From Bacteroides propionicigenes (lineage in GTDB: Bacteria > Bacteroidota > Bacteroidia > Bacteroidales > Bacteroidaceae): 64,000 nucleotides of DNA. Location: the NCBI RefSeq assembly GCF_018390535.1, contig NZ_JAHBBW010000001.1, forward strand, positions 310,001-374,000, written 5' to 3'. Shown here piece after piece: positions 44,700 to 53,995 of the stretch (the first letter of the stretch is position 1; each line of letters starts with the position of its first letter). A program made the translations under genes and the position numbers. Under the pieces are notes generated by a model that was given only the letters and a program-made list of their open reading frames with translations, searched no databases and was not told the DNA's origin.

Positions 44700-47144
44700 T
44701 TAATATCCTTTCGGAAATATAATTTGATAATTCCCGCTCAGATGCATAAAAGCAAATAGACGAAGTAATCCATCATAATAAGCATCGAAATATCCATCAT
44801 CATAAGGAATATGTTTGGCATTCCACAAACGATCGACAAATTCACGGCTCTTATCGTGCGTACACACTAACGATACCGCAGCCGTAGTAGCAACCAATCC
44901 CAATGAATGTCTCAACTTTTTATAACCTCCGGCTCCCAACAATTCTGTTACGGATGTACCATCCACGTTATATTGATCTACAAAAGTATCTATACCTTGA
45001 GTATAAAAAAAGTTTTGTACTTTATTTCCATATTCTTGTTGCCACTTTTTATCTGCACATGCCCACGAATAATCCAGTGCTATATTCATAGGTACACGCC
45101 ATGAATCAAAACGAAAAGCATCTCCTATAACCCGTTTACTACCCAACAAAGTACCATCATAATTATTATAATCAGGATTAAGCCCTGTTACAGGATGAAT
45201 GCTTTTATGTAGATATTCACGACTTTTCCGAGCACACTCTCGCCAAAACTCACTTCTGCCGTCTTTTGCCCACCGAGCCCATACCTCATAAAAAGCGGGG
45301 ACATGGTAAGAAGGATCTGTAAACCGTCCTCCAAAACGATCCGGTGTGAATGTTATCAACTGATGTTCCAAATTAATAAAGGGTGCTACACGATCCATAC
45401 CAACTTTCTGCATAGAGCAATCCAAAATATTTTGCGCCTCAGCAAGATAATTAATCCCCGTTTTATCTCCCCAACGATTAGAAGCAAAAATAAGTGATGT
45501 TACATAATAAAGTTCTCCGTCAGAAGCCGGCCCCTGAGCATTACGTGTACCATCCGTTTTGCAACTCCATGCAAAATATCCTTTCAGAGGACCTTCCTGA
45601 TGCTGCATATATTTCTTCCCCCACCGCCATAAACGATCAAAAATATCTTTCCTGTCAAACTGGACTGCAATCATCAATCCATAAGACATTCCTTCTGTAC
45701 GTACATCATGATTTTTTATGTCACTGATATAAGCCATCGAGTCTCCGACCTCAAAATAGACTTTATCCGGTCCATAAAAAACACTCTCAAATACAGAGTT
45801 TAGTTTCTTATCTATGTCTTTCTGCTTATAGCCTAACTCTGCAAAAAGATTACGATACTGCCTTGTTTCAAAAGCACCTCTATTATAAGGCTGCCCATTA
45901 CCGCCTAATTGTTCCAAATCTGTTACAGCCCAAGGCATCCACTTTAAATAGTCTATATCTCCAAATGCCTCCGCTTTAGTAACAGATGTATCCACATTTG
46001 TTTTACCCAATAAAAATCTATCAATGAAAGATTCCACTTCCGAATACTGACTTTCAGGCAGCATACAATGCATATGCCCCCCCTGAATGGAAAATCCCAT
46101 ACGATCTTCTATTCCAAAAGCCTTCCATACCATTCGCGCAGCCTGACAAGACACATAATTCGATTCCTCTGCCAACCATTCATAATCAGTATTTCCAAGC
46201 ACCAACAAAGCACGAGGAGCAATCAAAGCTGCCAGTTCATGATGATCAATAGGAAGACGATTTACATTATTACCGGCAAATCGCCGCATACTCTCCAAAA
46301 ACCATGCATAACTCGTACGTCCCAGAGTCTCCACATTTCCCAAAGTTTCAGAGACACGCCAAGCATCAACACCTCCACCGCCAGGTTCCTGAGCGATAGT
46401 TAATGCAATCCGCTCATCAAAAGCTCCCGCAAACAAAGCCATTTTACCGGCAAATGAGCAACCGGATATAGCCAAATGAGAAAGATCAATACGAGATTTC
46501 TTTCCAAGCTTTTCCAGTCCGTCAATCAGTCGACTGACTCCCCATGACCATGCGCAATAGGCCCCCATATCTGTCTGATTAGGATATAAACGATTGATCG
46601 GTTCAGTACCACGTTTTTGCGTATGAGACATGACTTGTGCAAAATTAAACGTAATCTGCGCAATACTTTTCTTATCAAACAACTGATATGGGAGAGAACC
46701 TGTAGGTCTGCCTATTCCGATAATAGCAGGAAAAGGACCGTCACCTTTAGGATATTTAATAGGGGCAGTCAATAACAATGTTTCACCATTTTCGTGCACT
46801 ACGACCCGCAATGTATCGTTATCTAAAGTTGCCTCTATACTATCTTTTGAAACAACAGGCTTCATACCTAATTCATAATGCTGCAACTGACAGGCTATTT
46901 CAAAACGGCGACGTTCCCAATCTTTAAAATCCATTGATCTCCCACTTCCGTCAGCCCATGCAAAAGGATCGGGAAGAGTGGCTATTTCGGGTAATTTGTC
47001 AATGGAAGGCATCTCAGGAATTTGGTAATTATCGTTCATACACTCTTTATCGTACACCAAAGGTATCACTGTTTGTCCAAAAGCTGTTGCCTGAGCCAAT
47101 AATAAAGCTGCCAAAACTGTTTTCATTTTTTTTGTGTTTGCCAT
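44700..47144 (-). CDS. Fusion of CE15 glucuronoyl esterase and GH8 reducing-end xylanase
   Basis: 814 residues with a signal peptide (1-24). The CE15 domain (about 30-400) has nucleophile Ser230 in ISGCSFAGKMALFAG, the AQEPGGGGVDAWR segment and a His in IQGGHMHCMLPE. The GH8 domain (about 430-814) has VYFEVGDSMAYISDIKNHDV, the acid Glu in RTEGMSYGLMIA and YFAWSCKTDGTRNAQGPASDG. That pattern is typical of reducing-end xylose-releasing exo-oligoxylanases. CE15 cuts the ester between lignin alcohols and xylan glucuronic acid. The same fusion has been described from Bacteroides eggerthii-type xylan loci. It is the second gene of the leftward operon. Confidence 0.92.
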   Translation of the reverse strand: MANTKKMKTVLAALLLAQATAFGQTVIPLVYDKECMNDNYQIPEMPSIDKLPEIATLPDPFAWADGSGRSMDFKDWERRRFEIACQLQHYELGMKPVVSKDSIEATLDNDTLRVVVHENGETLLLTAPIKYPKGDGPFPAIIGIGRPTGSLPYQLFDKKSIAQITFNFAQVMSHTQKRGTEPINRLYPNQTDMGAYCAWSWGVSRLIDGLEKLGKKSRIDLSHLAISGCSFAGKMALFAGAFDERIALTIAQEPGGGGVDAWRVSETLGNVETLGRTSYAWFLESMRRFAGNNVNRLPIDHHELAALIAPRALLVLGNTDYEWLAEESNYVSCQAARMVWKAFGIEDRMGFSIQGGHMHCMLPESQYSEVESFIDRFLLGKTNVDTSVTKAEAFGDIDYLKWMPWAVTDLEQLGGNGQPYNRGAFETRQYRNLFAELGYKQKDIDKKLNSVFESVFYGPDKVYFEVGDSMAYISDIKNHDVRTEGMSYGLMIAVQFDRKDIFDRLWRWGKKYMQHQEGPLKGYFAWSCKTDGTRNAQGPASDGELYYVTSLIFASNRWGDKTGINYLAEAQNILDCSMQKVGMDRVAPFINLEHQLITFTPDRFGGRFTDPSYHVPAFYEVWARWAKDGRSEFWRECARKSREYLHKSIHPVTGLNPDYNNYDGTLLGSKRVIGDAFRFDSWRVPMNIALDYSWACADKKWQQEYGNKVQNFFYTQGIDTFVDQYNVDGTSVTELLGAGGYKKLRHSLGLVATTAAVSLVCTHDKSREFVDRLWNAKHIPYDDGYFDAYYDGLLRLFAFMHLSGNYQIIFPKGY

Positions 47145-47186
47145 AAAATATAAGTTTTAAGATAACGTCCACATTCACGTTCTAAG

Positions 47187-49136
47187 TTACCGACTAACCA
47201 TCACCATTCCGCCATTGCAAGGAATAGTAATTTGTATTTCCTGTTTTTTATTTAGTTTTACGATTTGCAACTCTCCTTCCAAGTTTTTATTATCACTATA
47301 CATCATTAGTTCTTTTCCTGCATCAACCATAGAGAGTTTTACTTTCAGCTTCAATGGCTCTTTCTGCGCATTTACTCCGGCAATATACCAAGTTTCTGCA
47401 TGACGGCGGGCAAGCACTACATACTTTCCCGGATAGCCATCAATAAACTTCACCTCATCCCAAAGCGCAGGAACTGTTTTCATAAAATCCATAGCCCAAA
47501 CAGGAGCATCTGTCAAATTATTAGGAGCCAAAGCAAAATGCTGTACAGGACTCTGAAACAGAACAGCCGTAGCTAATGCAAATACATCAGAAGTTACACG
47601 ACGGCTTCCTCCCGGTTCATTCTTTGCATTATAATATTTATTCAAAGCACTGCCACCAAAATCCATACTTCCTACCGTATTACGTATAAACGGATGCAAA
47701 CAGGCATTGAATGCTTCTGCATTGCAACTACCTTGAGAAAAATGCAGATTCTCACTGGCAAGTACTGCTTCACACGCCACAAAATTAGGATACATCCGTT
47801 CCCATCCTCGAGGCAATGTACAACCATGGAAAATAACCATCAAGCCGTAATCATTGGCATCTGCAAGAATATCTTCATAAAGCTGCATAGTTACTTGCTT
47901 ATCACTACCAATAAAATCAACTTTTATTCCACGTATACCGATACTTTGCATCCATTTCATCTCTTTCCGGCGCACAATCGTATTGTTCATAATTCCCTTG
48001 GGAGATTGAGGGGCATCATTCCAATAACCATTGGAATTATACCAAAGGTAAAGTGCTACTCCTTTAGATGCAGCATAGTTAGCCAATTCTGCAATTTTCT
48101 CCCGTCCTACCCGGACATCCCATAACGCATCAACCAATACAGAACCATACCCCATAGCTGCACTAAAATCAATATAGCGTTTTTGTTCATCATAATTCAT
48201 GCTATTGTCGCCACCAATAATCCAACTCCATGTACCACAACCGTATTGAAATTCCCGAGAAGCCTCATATAATGGTTCCACTACATCAAAAGCAACGGTT
48301 GTTTCCACTATCGGTGCCAACGTGTTACCAACAGTAACAGTACGCCAAGGAGTTTCTCCCGGCAATGCTATACCCGGTGCCACAGTTCCATTTCCATTAT
48401 ATTCGCCTTCTTGCGGAAAACCGATTGTATATAATCCCCCCTCTTTCCCAAATAAACGGCTTCCACAATATGCACTGCTAACTCCGGTCTCAGAAATCAA
48501 TATCCATCCCTTATCTTCATTCTTGAACAGGCAGGGGAATGTATAGCCATGTCCCCAGCCATTCTTCCCCAGCACATCATCTACAGTATAACCTGTTTCA
48601 TAACTCGGAGATGTCCTTGCAAATCCTCCCATCGGTGCCGATTGCGGGCAAAGAAAAGTCGTACTACCTTTAGGAAGTACAAAGCCTGTAGCCTCCTGTT
48701 TTACTATACAACACAATATATTATCTTGTGGATAAACTTTATATTTAAAAGCAACATCATGATTACCAACATGAAAGACAACATCATATATAGTCTTCCC
48801 TTCTTTAGAAAATGTATAAGTCTGTACATTTGCCTGATATTGCGGACGGCTATTCTTGATTGTTAGAAGATGATATTTATCATTGACAGATGATAACGAA
48901 CCAACCCTATTTAAGGTCATTTGCCGAGTATAATCACCAAGATTCGTATTAAGCCCTAATGGAGACTTCTGCAGAAACACTGTTCCATCATATACCACAC
49001 TGTAAGAAGGCATCCCCCCTTCATCTGATACAGTAACACACAACTTGCCATCCGGACTATACAATTTATTTTCTCCGGCAAATACACTGGTAGTAGCCCA
49101 AACGAATACACAAAAAAATAAAATATGCTTTACCAT
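47187..49136 (-). CDS. GH97 glycosidase, retaining type (probable alpha-galactosidase)
   Basis: A 649-residue secreted enzyme with a signal peptide (1-20). The N-terminal beta domain (about 25-290) precedes a (beta/alpha)8 barrel (about 300-570) and a C-terminal beta domain. The barrel has DFSAAMGYGSVLVDALWD, LYLWYNSNGYWND and the probable nucleophile Asp in GIKVDFIGSDKQ. GH97 splits into inverting SusB-like enzymes, with Glu at that place, and retaining alpha-galactosidases, with Asp; this one is of the second kind. It is the first gene of the leftward operon, with a promoter and paired TGnAACA sites at 49.17-49.24 kb. Confidence 0.9.
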   Translation of the reverse strand: MVKHILFFCVFVWATTSVFAGENKLYSPDGKLCVTVSDEGGMPSYSVVYDGTVFLQKSPLGLNTNLGDYTRQMTLNRVGSLSSVNDKYHLLTIKNSRPQYQANVQTYTFSKEGKTIYDVVFHVGNHDVAFKYKVYPQDNILCCIVKQEATGFVLPKGSTTFLCPQSAPMGGFARTSPSYETGYTVDDVLGKNGWGHGYTFPCLFKNEDKGWILISETGVSSAYCGSRLFGKEGGLYTIGFPQEGEYNGNGTVAPGIALPGETPWRTVTVGNTLAPIVETTVAFDVVEPLYEASREFQYGCGTWSWIIGGDNSMNYDEQKRYIDFSAAMGYGSVLVDALWDVRVGREKIAELANYAASKGVALYLWYNSNGYWNDAPQSPKGIMNNTIVRRKEMKWMQSIGIRGIKVDFIGSDKQVTMQLYEDILADANDYGLMVIFHGCTLPRGWERMYPNFVACEAVLASENLHFSQGSCNAEAFNACLHPFIRNTVGSMDFGGSALNKYYNAKNEPGGSRRVTSDVFALATAVLFQSPVQHFALAPNNLTDAPVWAMDFMKTVPALWDEVKFIDGYPGKYVVLARRHAETWYIAGVNAQKEPLKLKVKLSMVDAGKELMMYSDNKNLEGELQIVKLNKKQEIQITIPCNGGMVMVSR

Positions 49137-49173
49137 TTCTTTTTAGATTATTTCTTTAGTTAACGATATATTG

Positions 49174-49239
49174 CAAAGGAAAGCATCCTTTGTCAATTTA
49201 CATTCAAACCATGTTTCAGAAACTTTCGTCTATGTTACA
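49174..49239 (-). promoter_or_regulatory. Promoter and paired operator of the GH97 operon
   Basis: On the minus strand: TGTAACA (49233-49239), then TGAAACA (49212-49218), 21 bp apart, then TTTGA, then the -7 box TTCCTTTG (49174-49181). TCTGAAACA begins 48 nt before the end of the -7 TTTGC. About 75 bp here align almost without gaps to the CE1 promoter at 62.8 kb, and the repeat and spacing also match 52.5 kb. Confidence 0.75.
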
Positions 49240-49348
49240 AATTGGTTCCTTTTCCACATATCTCTCGTCTAAAATCATTAAAAGCCATCATAAAACCATA
49301 TTTCGCCAAAAACTTTGTTGAAATCATCGAGTATAATAAAAGTTTCCA

Positions 49349-49356
49349 TAATTTTG
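49349..49356 (+). promoter_or_regulatory. Promoter -7 box of the kinase-less regulator gene
   Basis: TAATTTTG fits TAnnTTTG and lies 23 bp before the ATG at 49379. No -33 TTTG at the right spacing and no TGnAACA pair were seen, so this gene is probably controlled differently from the enzyme operons. Confidence 0.45.
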
Positions 49357-49378
49357 TCCTCGAAGAGAAACACGCAAT

Positions 49379-52300
49379 ATGAAATACATAATTAATTTAC
49401 TATTTCTATTTCTTTCATTACCTGTCATCGCAGAAAAATACTGTGTCTTTACTCCGATTAACGGGACAGTCGGTCTGGCCGGAAACAGGGTACGTAATAT
49501 AGCCCAATTAACGGATGGTCGCATAATGATAATAACTGAAGGCTTATTAAATCTGTACGATGGAACAGACTTCAGCTATTTACACTATAATGAGGAACAT
49601 ATTTGTCCATTATCTGCATACTCAGGCTTCCATCACGAATACATAGACTCTCATGGATATGTATGGATCAAAAACCAACATCAACTAATGGTTGTGGATA
49701 TAAAGCGTGAATGTTTTGTGACACAACCGGACAGTTTACTCGCCACATTGGGTATTACTTCTCCTTTAAAAGATTTCTTTATGGATAAAACCAAGGATAT
49801 ATGGGTCATAAACGATAAAGATGAATTAATCCGTGTAAACAAGGAAAGAATGAAAGCTAAAACTTTTCTGCCCCATATATCCTCGACGGGTGATGGTATC
49901 GATCAACTTTATGACCTTGGTGTAGTGGAGAACCAACTATACCTTTTTTACCGTTCCGGTTTACTGGTGTGCTATAATCTTGAATCATGCACAGAAATAT
50001 ACAGGCAAAAATTACCTGACGAACTTCCCAAGGGAAAGTACGAAAACACTTCTTACGTAGTCCCCGGCAATAATACTTTCTTTCAGCTGCGTAATGGCAA
50101 CAGGGGCGGAGTTATGCTAAATTATGATATAACAAGAAAGAAATGGGATATTGTACTTCAAACCGACTATTGGCTGAACAGTCTATCTATTGATAAAGAT
50201 GGCAGCATATGGGTCAGTTGCCATATGGGATTATGGAACATTGATGCCGGATTAGTAAAGAAACAATATATACCTAACCTCAAATTGGTGGACGGGCGTA
50301 CTATACATACAGAAGTAAGCACTATCTATAACGATTATCAAGGAGGAATGTGGTTAGGAACCCTGAATCAGGGAATACTCTACTATCACCCTAACCGTTT
50401 CCGTTTCCAAAACATCGGAAACAGCCTATTTCCCACCTCCACAGATGCAAACATATCCATAACCGCTTTTACTGCGGATGAGAAAGAAAATATATTAATA
50501 GGAACGAAGAAAGGTTTGTTTTACTACACACCTTCCGACGACAATGTAACCTTATACTCACAAGAGTTCTCCTCTGTTCATTGCAATACTCTATTTAAAG
50601 ACAGCCAGCAACGCATCTGGTTGGGCACTAGCGGACAGGGATTATATTGCATAACACCGGAAGGAAGCACCAAACAGTATATATTGCCCGGACATTCCAT
50701 CCGTTCCATCATGCAACTACCGGATAAAACATTATATATATGTATTGACAATCAAGGATTCGGAACATTTACTCCCGAAACCAAAAAATTTGAAAAAGTA
50801 ACGAGAGTACCCGAAATAAGCAATTCTACCATTTACCAATTGGTTCCTTATGGAGAAGACTGCTTGGCAGGCATTGAACGGAAAGGGTGGTTCATCTATA
50901 ACCATAAAAAGAAAGAATATCACTTTAACTCCACTTCTCATACATGCAATTCCATTATGGCAGACAGTCGAAAGCAATTATGGATTGGCTTGGAAGACGG
51001 ATTATTACTATGGAACCCAAATACCGGACAGCAAAAGACATTCTATACAACCGACGGGCTAGTAAACAACTCCATACGCTCCATTATTCAGACCGACAAC
51101 AATACAATCTGGGTATCTACTTCCAACGGAATAACGCGTATAACCTCCAGTGATTTGCAAAAGCCGGCACTTTACTCATTCGCCAATTTCAACCAATACG
51201 ACGGTGTTATAACTGATGAATTTTGTGAACGTTCCACTTTTACAGCAACCGACAAAACAATTTATTGGGGTGGAATCAATGGATTCAACAAATTCATAAT
51301 AGCTCCTATTACAACAAATAAAACATACTCAATTCCTTTATTTACAGGGCTGGAATTATTGGGAGAAAACATAGAAAATAATAAAAGTTACAATGGCAAC
51401 CAAATACTATCTCAACCTATTACCCAAACTAAAGAAATCACACTGAACCACAATCAGAACTTTTTTTCTTTAGAATTTTCCGCTTTGAATTATATCAATC
51501 CCACACAGACATACTATCACTACCAACTGACAGGTATTGATCATTCCGAAAGAGAAATCCGTTCTTCCACCAGTAAAGGATACGCCACCTATACCAACAT
51601 TCCTCCCGGAACCTACATTTTCCGAGTGCAATCTGCCGACAATAGCGAGGTATGGTCGGACCAATATGCAGAAATGAGGATTACTGTAAAAGCTCCATTT
51701 TGGAAAACAACATATGCCTATATATTCTATGTTCTACTGACAATAGGTAGCATCTTGCTCTTTACCATTATATATATACAACATAAACGCCGGAAAATGC
51801 AGCGTGACCAAAAAGAAAAGTTAGATGAGATGAAAACCACTTTTCTACAAAATGTCCATGAAGAGCTGAAAGAACCTATCAACCGAATAATTTCTCCTTT
51901 GGACAGTATACTGAAATACATGAACGAAGGAAAAGACAAGTTGCAACTTGAAAAAATCAGAACTAATGCTACTGAACTGAGAGAATTAATCAACCAGCTT
52001 TCAGAAGGTATATTATCCCCTTTGTCACCTGGTGAAAATGAATGGACACAAGAAGAGTTACTAATCAATATGCGCCAATTGCTGGAGCAGCAAGAAAAAC
52101 GGAAAGAATTACTTAAAACGGCTCAAAAGCCTGCATCAGACAATTCTCTATTATCGGTTGCCGATGAAGCCTTTCTCCGAAAAGTGTTACAATTTGTAGA
52201 ACAGAACCTCGACAATTCTGAGTATTCGGTAGAAGTATTGAGTCGTGATATGGGAATGGATCGAACCGGATTGTATCGCAGGCTTATTTCGGTAGTGGGA

Positions 52301-52489
52301 AAGACACCTACCAATTTTATTCGCTCCATACGCCTAAAACGAGCTGCCCAGCTTCTGAAAGAAGGCTACTCAGTAGCTGAAGTTGCCGACCTTGTCGGGT
52401 TCAGTACTTCCAGTTATCTCAGCAAGTGTTTTCAAGAAGAATTTGGCATGCGCCCTTCACAGTACGTAAACCAATGGAAAAATCGGTAA
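49379..52489 (+). CDS. HTCS-derived membrane regulator lacking kinase ATPase and receiver domains
   Basis: 1036 residues. A signal peptide (1-19) is followed by periplasmic Reg_prop propellers (about 25-670), a Y_Y_Y domain (about 690-770) and a membrane segment near 777-797 (YIFYVLLTIGSILLFTIIYI). One helical hairpin resembles a HisKA domain (about 805-870), and a C-terminal AraC-type domain covers about 925-1030 (VLSRDMGMDRTGLYRRLISV). There is no HATPase domain and no receiver. In the HisKA remnant, NVHEELKEPINRIISPL aligns to NISHEIRTPMSLIISPL of the neighbouring HTCS with Glu at the phospho-His place. The frame is intact and the promoter plausible, so it is probably functional as a membrane-bound one-component regulator. 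An old deletion that left a dying gene is the alternative. Confidence 0.9.
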   Translation: MKYIINLLFLFLSLPVIAEKYCVFTPINGTVGLAGNRVRNIAQLTDGRIMIITEGLLNLYDGTDFSYLHYNEEHICPLSAYSGFHHEYIDSHGYVWIKNQHQLMVVDIKRECFVTQPDSLLATLGITSPLKDFFMDKTKDIWVINDKDELIRVNKERMKAKTFLPHISSTGDGIDQLYDLGVVENQLYLFYRSGLLVCYNLESCTEIYRQKLPDELPKGKYENTSYVVPGNNTFFQLRNGNRGGVMLNYDITRKKWDIVLQTDYWLNSLSIDKDGSIWVSCHMGLWNIDAGLVKKQYIPNLKLVDGRTIHTEVSTIYNDYQGGMWLGTLNQGILYYHPNRFRFQNIGNSLFPTSTDANISITAFTADEKENILIGTKKGLFYYTPSDDNVTLYSQEFSSVHCNTLFKDSQQRIWLGTSGQGLYCITPEGSTKQYILPGHSIRSIMQLPDKTLYICIDNQGFGTFTPETKKFEKVTRVPEISNSTIYQLVPYGEDCLAGIERKGWFIYNHKKKEYHFNSTSHTCNSIMADSRKQLWIGLEDGLLLWNPNTGQQKTFYTTDGLVNNSIRSIIQTDNNTIWVSTSNGITRITSSDLQKPALYSFANFNQYDGVITDEFCERSTFTATDKTIYWGGINGFNKFIIAPITTNKTYSIPLFTGLELLGENIENNKSYNGNQILSQPITQTKEITLNHNQNFFSLEFSALNYINPTQTYYHYQLTGIDHSEREIRSSTSKGYATYTNIPPGTYIFRVQSADNSEVWSDQYAEMRITVKAPFWKTTYAYIFYVLLTIGSILLFTIIYIQHKRRKMQRDQKEKLDEMKTTFLQNVHEELKEPINRIISPLDSILKYMNEGKDKLQLEKIRTNATELRELINQLSEGILSPLSPGENEWTQEELLINMRQLLEQQEKRKELLKTAQKPASDNSLLSVADEAFLRKVLQFVEQNLDNSEYSVEVLSRDMGMDRTGLYRRLISVVGKTPTNFIRSIRLKRAAQLLKEGYSVAEVADLVGFSTSSYLSKCFQEEFGMRPSQYVNQWKNR

Positions 52490-52501
52490 AGTCCCCCCCT
52501 T

Positions 52502-52568
52502 TTCAACGAGAGTGTTGGATTCTGCAACATTCGTAATCGATGTTCAAATGGTTTCAGGCTACTTTTGC
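52502..52568 (+). promoter_or_regulatory. Promoter and paired operator of the GH43-GH31 operon
   Basis: TTCAACG (52502-52508) and TGCAACA (52523-52529) are 21 bp apart; the -7 box TACTTTTG (52560-52567) matches TAnnTTTG exactly. TCTGCAACA starts 48 nt before the end of TTTGC, the same distance as in the other two enzyme promoters. The upstream half-site is degenerate. Confidence 0.7.
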
Positions 52569-52598
52569 AATATCATTCAAACATAAAAATAATATATC

Positions 52599-53969
52599 AT
52601 GAAAAATGTAAAAGTAGGAATTGCCGGCATATCACTTCTAATATCCGGCTGGGTAACGGCACAAAACACAGAAAGCATGTTACCCAAATTGAACATGCCT
52701 GTTATCCAGACAAAGTACACAGCCGACCCGGCGCCGATAGTACACAATGACACCGTTTACCTTTATACAACCCATGACGAAGACGATGCGGAAGGTTTTA
52801 AAATGAGAGACTGGCTGTTGTACACTTCTACCGATATGGTGAATTGGCAAGACCGTGGAGCTGTGGCATCACTCAAAGATTTCGAGTGGTACAAAGGCGA
52901 TAACGGAGCATGGGCCGAATGTGTAGTAGAACGTAATGGAAAGTGGTATATGTATTGTCCCATCCACGGGCATGGTATCGGCGTACTGGTTGCCGACTCC
53001 CCCTATGGTCCGTTCAAAGATCCGATAGGCAAGCCGCTTGTATGGCAAAAAGAACATTGGGATGACATCGACCCCAGCGTTTTTATTGATGATGACGGAC
53101 AGGCATATATGTATTGGGGAAATCCGAATCTTTATTATGTCAAACTCAACAAAGACATGATCTCTTGCGCAAGTGACATTGTAAAGCTTCCCAAGATACA
53201 AGACTATCAGGAAGGTCCTTGGTTCTATAAACGTGGTAAGCACTACTATATGGCATTTGCCTCAACATGTTGCCCCGAAGGTATCGGTTATGCCATGAGC
53301 GACAGTCCCACCGGTCCCTGGAAATACAAAGGGCATATCATGGACCATACTCCCCGAACCCGTGGAAATCATCCCGGTATTATTGATTATAAAGGCAAGT
53401 CCTATTGCTTTGGATTGAACTATGACCTTTTCCGACTTGAGACCAGCCGTCATGCAGAGCGCCGTTCGGTTTCTGTAGCCGAAATGCAATACAATGCAGA
53501 CGGAACAATCCGCGAACTCCCCTATTTCCAGGATTGTAAATTAGAGCAAATTGAAAGTTTTAATCCTTATCGCAAAGTGGAAGCTGAAACCATGGCATGG
53601 GGATATGGATTGAAGACCACACCCAAGAATATATGGAGTAGCGACCGATGCAACCAATTAGTAACCAGTATAGACGAAGGCGAATATTTGATGGTCAAAG
53701 GCGTAGACTTCCAAAAAGGAGCGAACCTATTCAAAGTAGCTGCCTCTTGTCATCTCTATGGCGGTTCCATCGAAATCCGTATAGACTCGGAAGAAGGGAT
53801 GTGTATAGGAACAGTTCATATAACCAATACCAAAGACGCAATAAACGTATTTGAAACCAAGGTTAAAAATGTCAAAGGAGTACATGACCTCTATTTCGTC
53901 TTTAAAGGAAACCGATTACAGCAAAAGAATCTGTTCATGCTGGACTGGTGGGAATTCCATAAATTATAA
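52599..53969 (+). CDS. GH43 glycosidase with C-terminal CBM6-like domain
   Basis: A 456-residue secreted enzyme. A signal peptide (about 1-21) precedes the GH43 propeller (about 30-315): base region YTADPAPIVHNDTVYLYTTH, middle Asp region DDIDPSVFIDDDGQAYMYWG, acid region DYQEGPWFYKRGKHYYMAF. The C-terminal CBM6-like beta-sandwich (about 330-455) starts NPYRKVEAETMAWG and ends in LFMLDWWEFHKL. It probably cleaves arabinose or xylose from arabinoxylan side chains, with the CBM aiding xylan binding. It heads a two-gene operon; GH31 follows 26 bp later. Confidence 0.9.
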   Translation: MKNVKVGIAGISLLISGWVTAQNTESMLPKLNMPVIQTKYTADPAPIVHNDTVYLYTTHDEDDAEGFKMRDWLLYTSTDMVNWQDRGAVASLKDFEWYKGDNGAWAECVVERNGKWYMYCPIHGHGIGVLVADSPYGPFKDPIGKPLVWQKEHWDDIDPSVFIDDDGQAYMYWGNPNLYYVKLNKDMISCASDIVKLPKIQDYQEGPWFYKRGKHYYMAFASTCCPEGIGYAMSDSPTGPWKYKGHIMDHTPRTRGNHPGIIDYKGKSYCFGLNYDLFRLETSRHAERRSVSVAEMQYNADGTIRELPYFQDCKLEQIESFNPYRKVEAETMAWGYGLKTTPKNIWSSDRCNQLVTSIDEGEYLMVKGVDFQKGANLFKVAASCHLYGGSIEIRIDSEEGMCIGTVHITNTKDAINVFETKVKNVKGVHDLYFVFKGNRLQQKNLFMLDWWEFHKL

Positions 53970-53995
53970 TTTTAAAAAACAGCATATAACCAATT

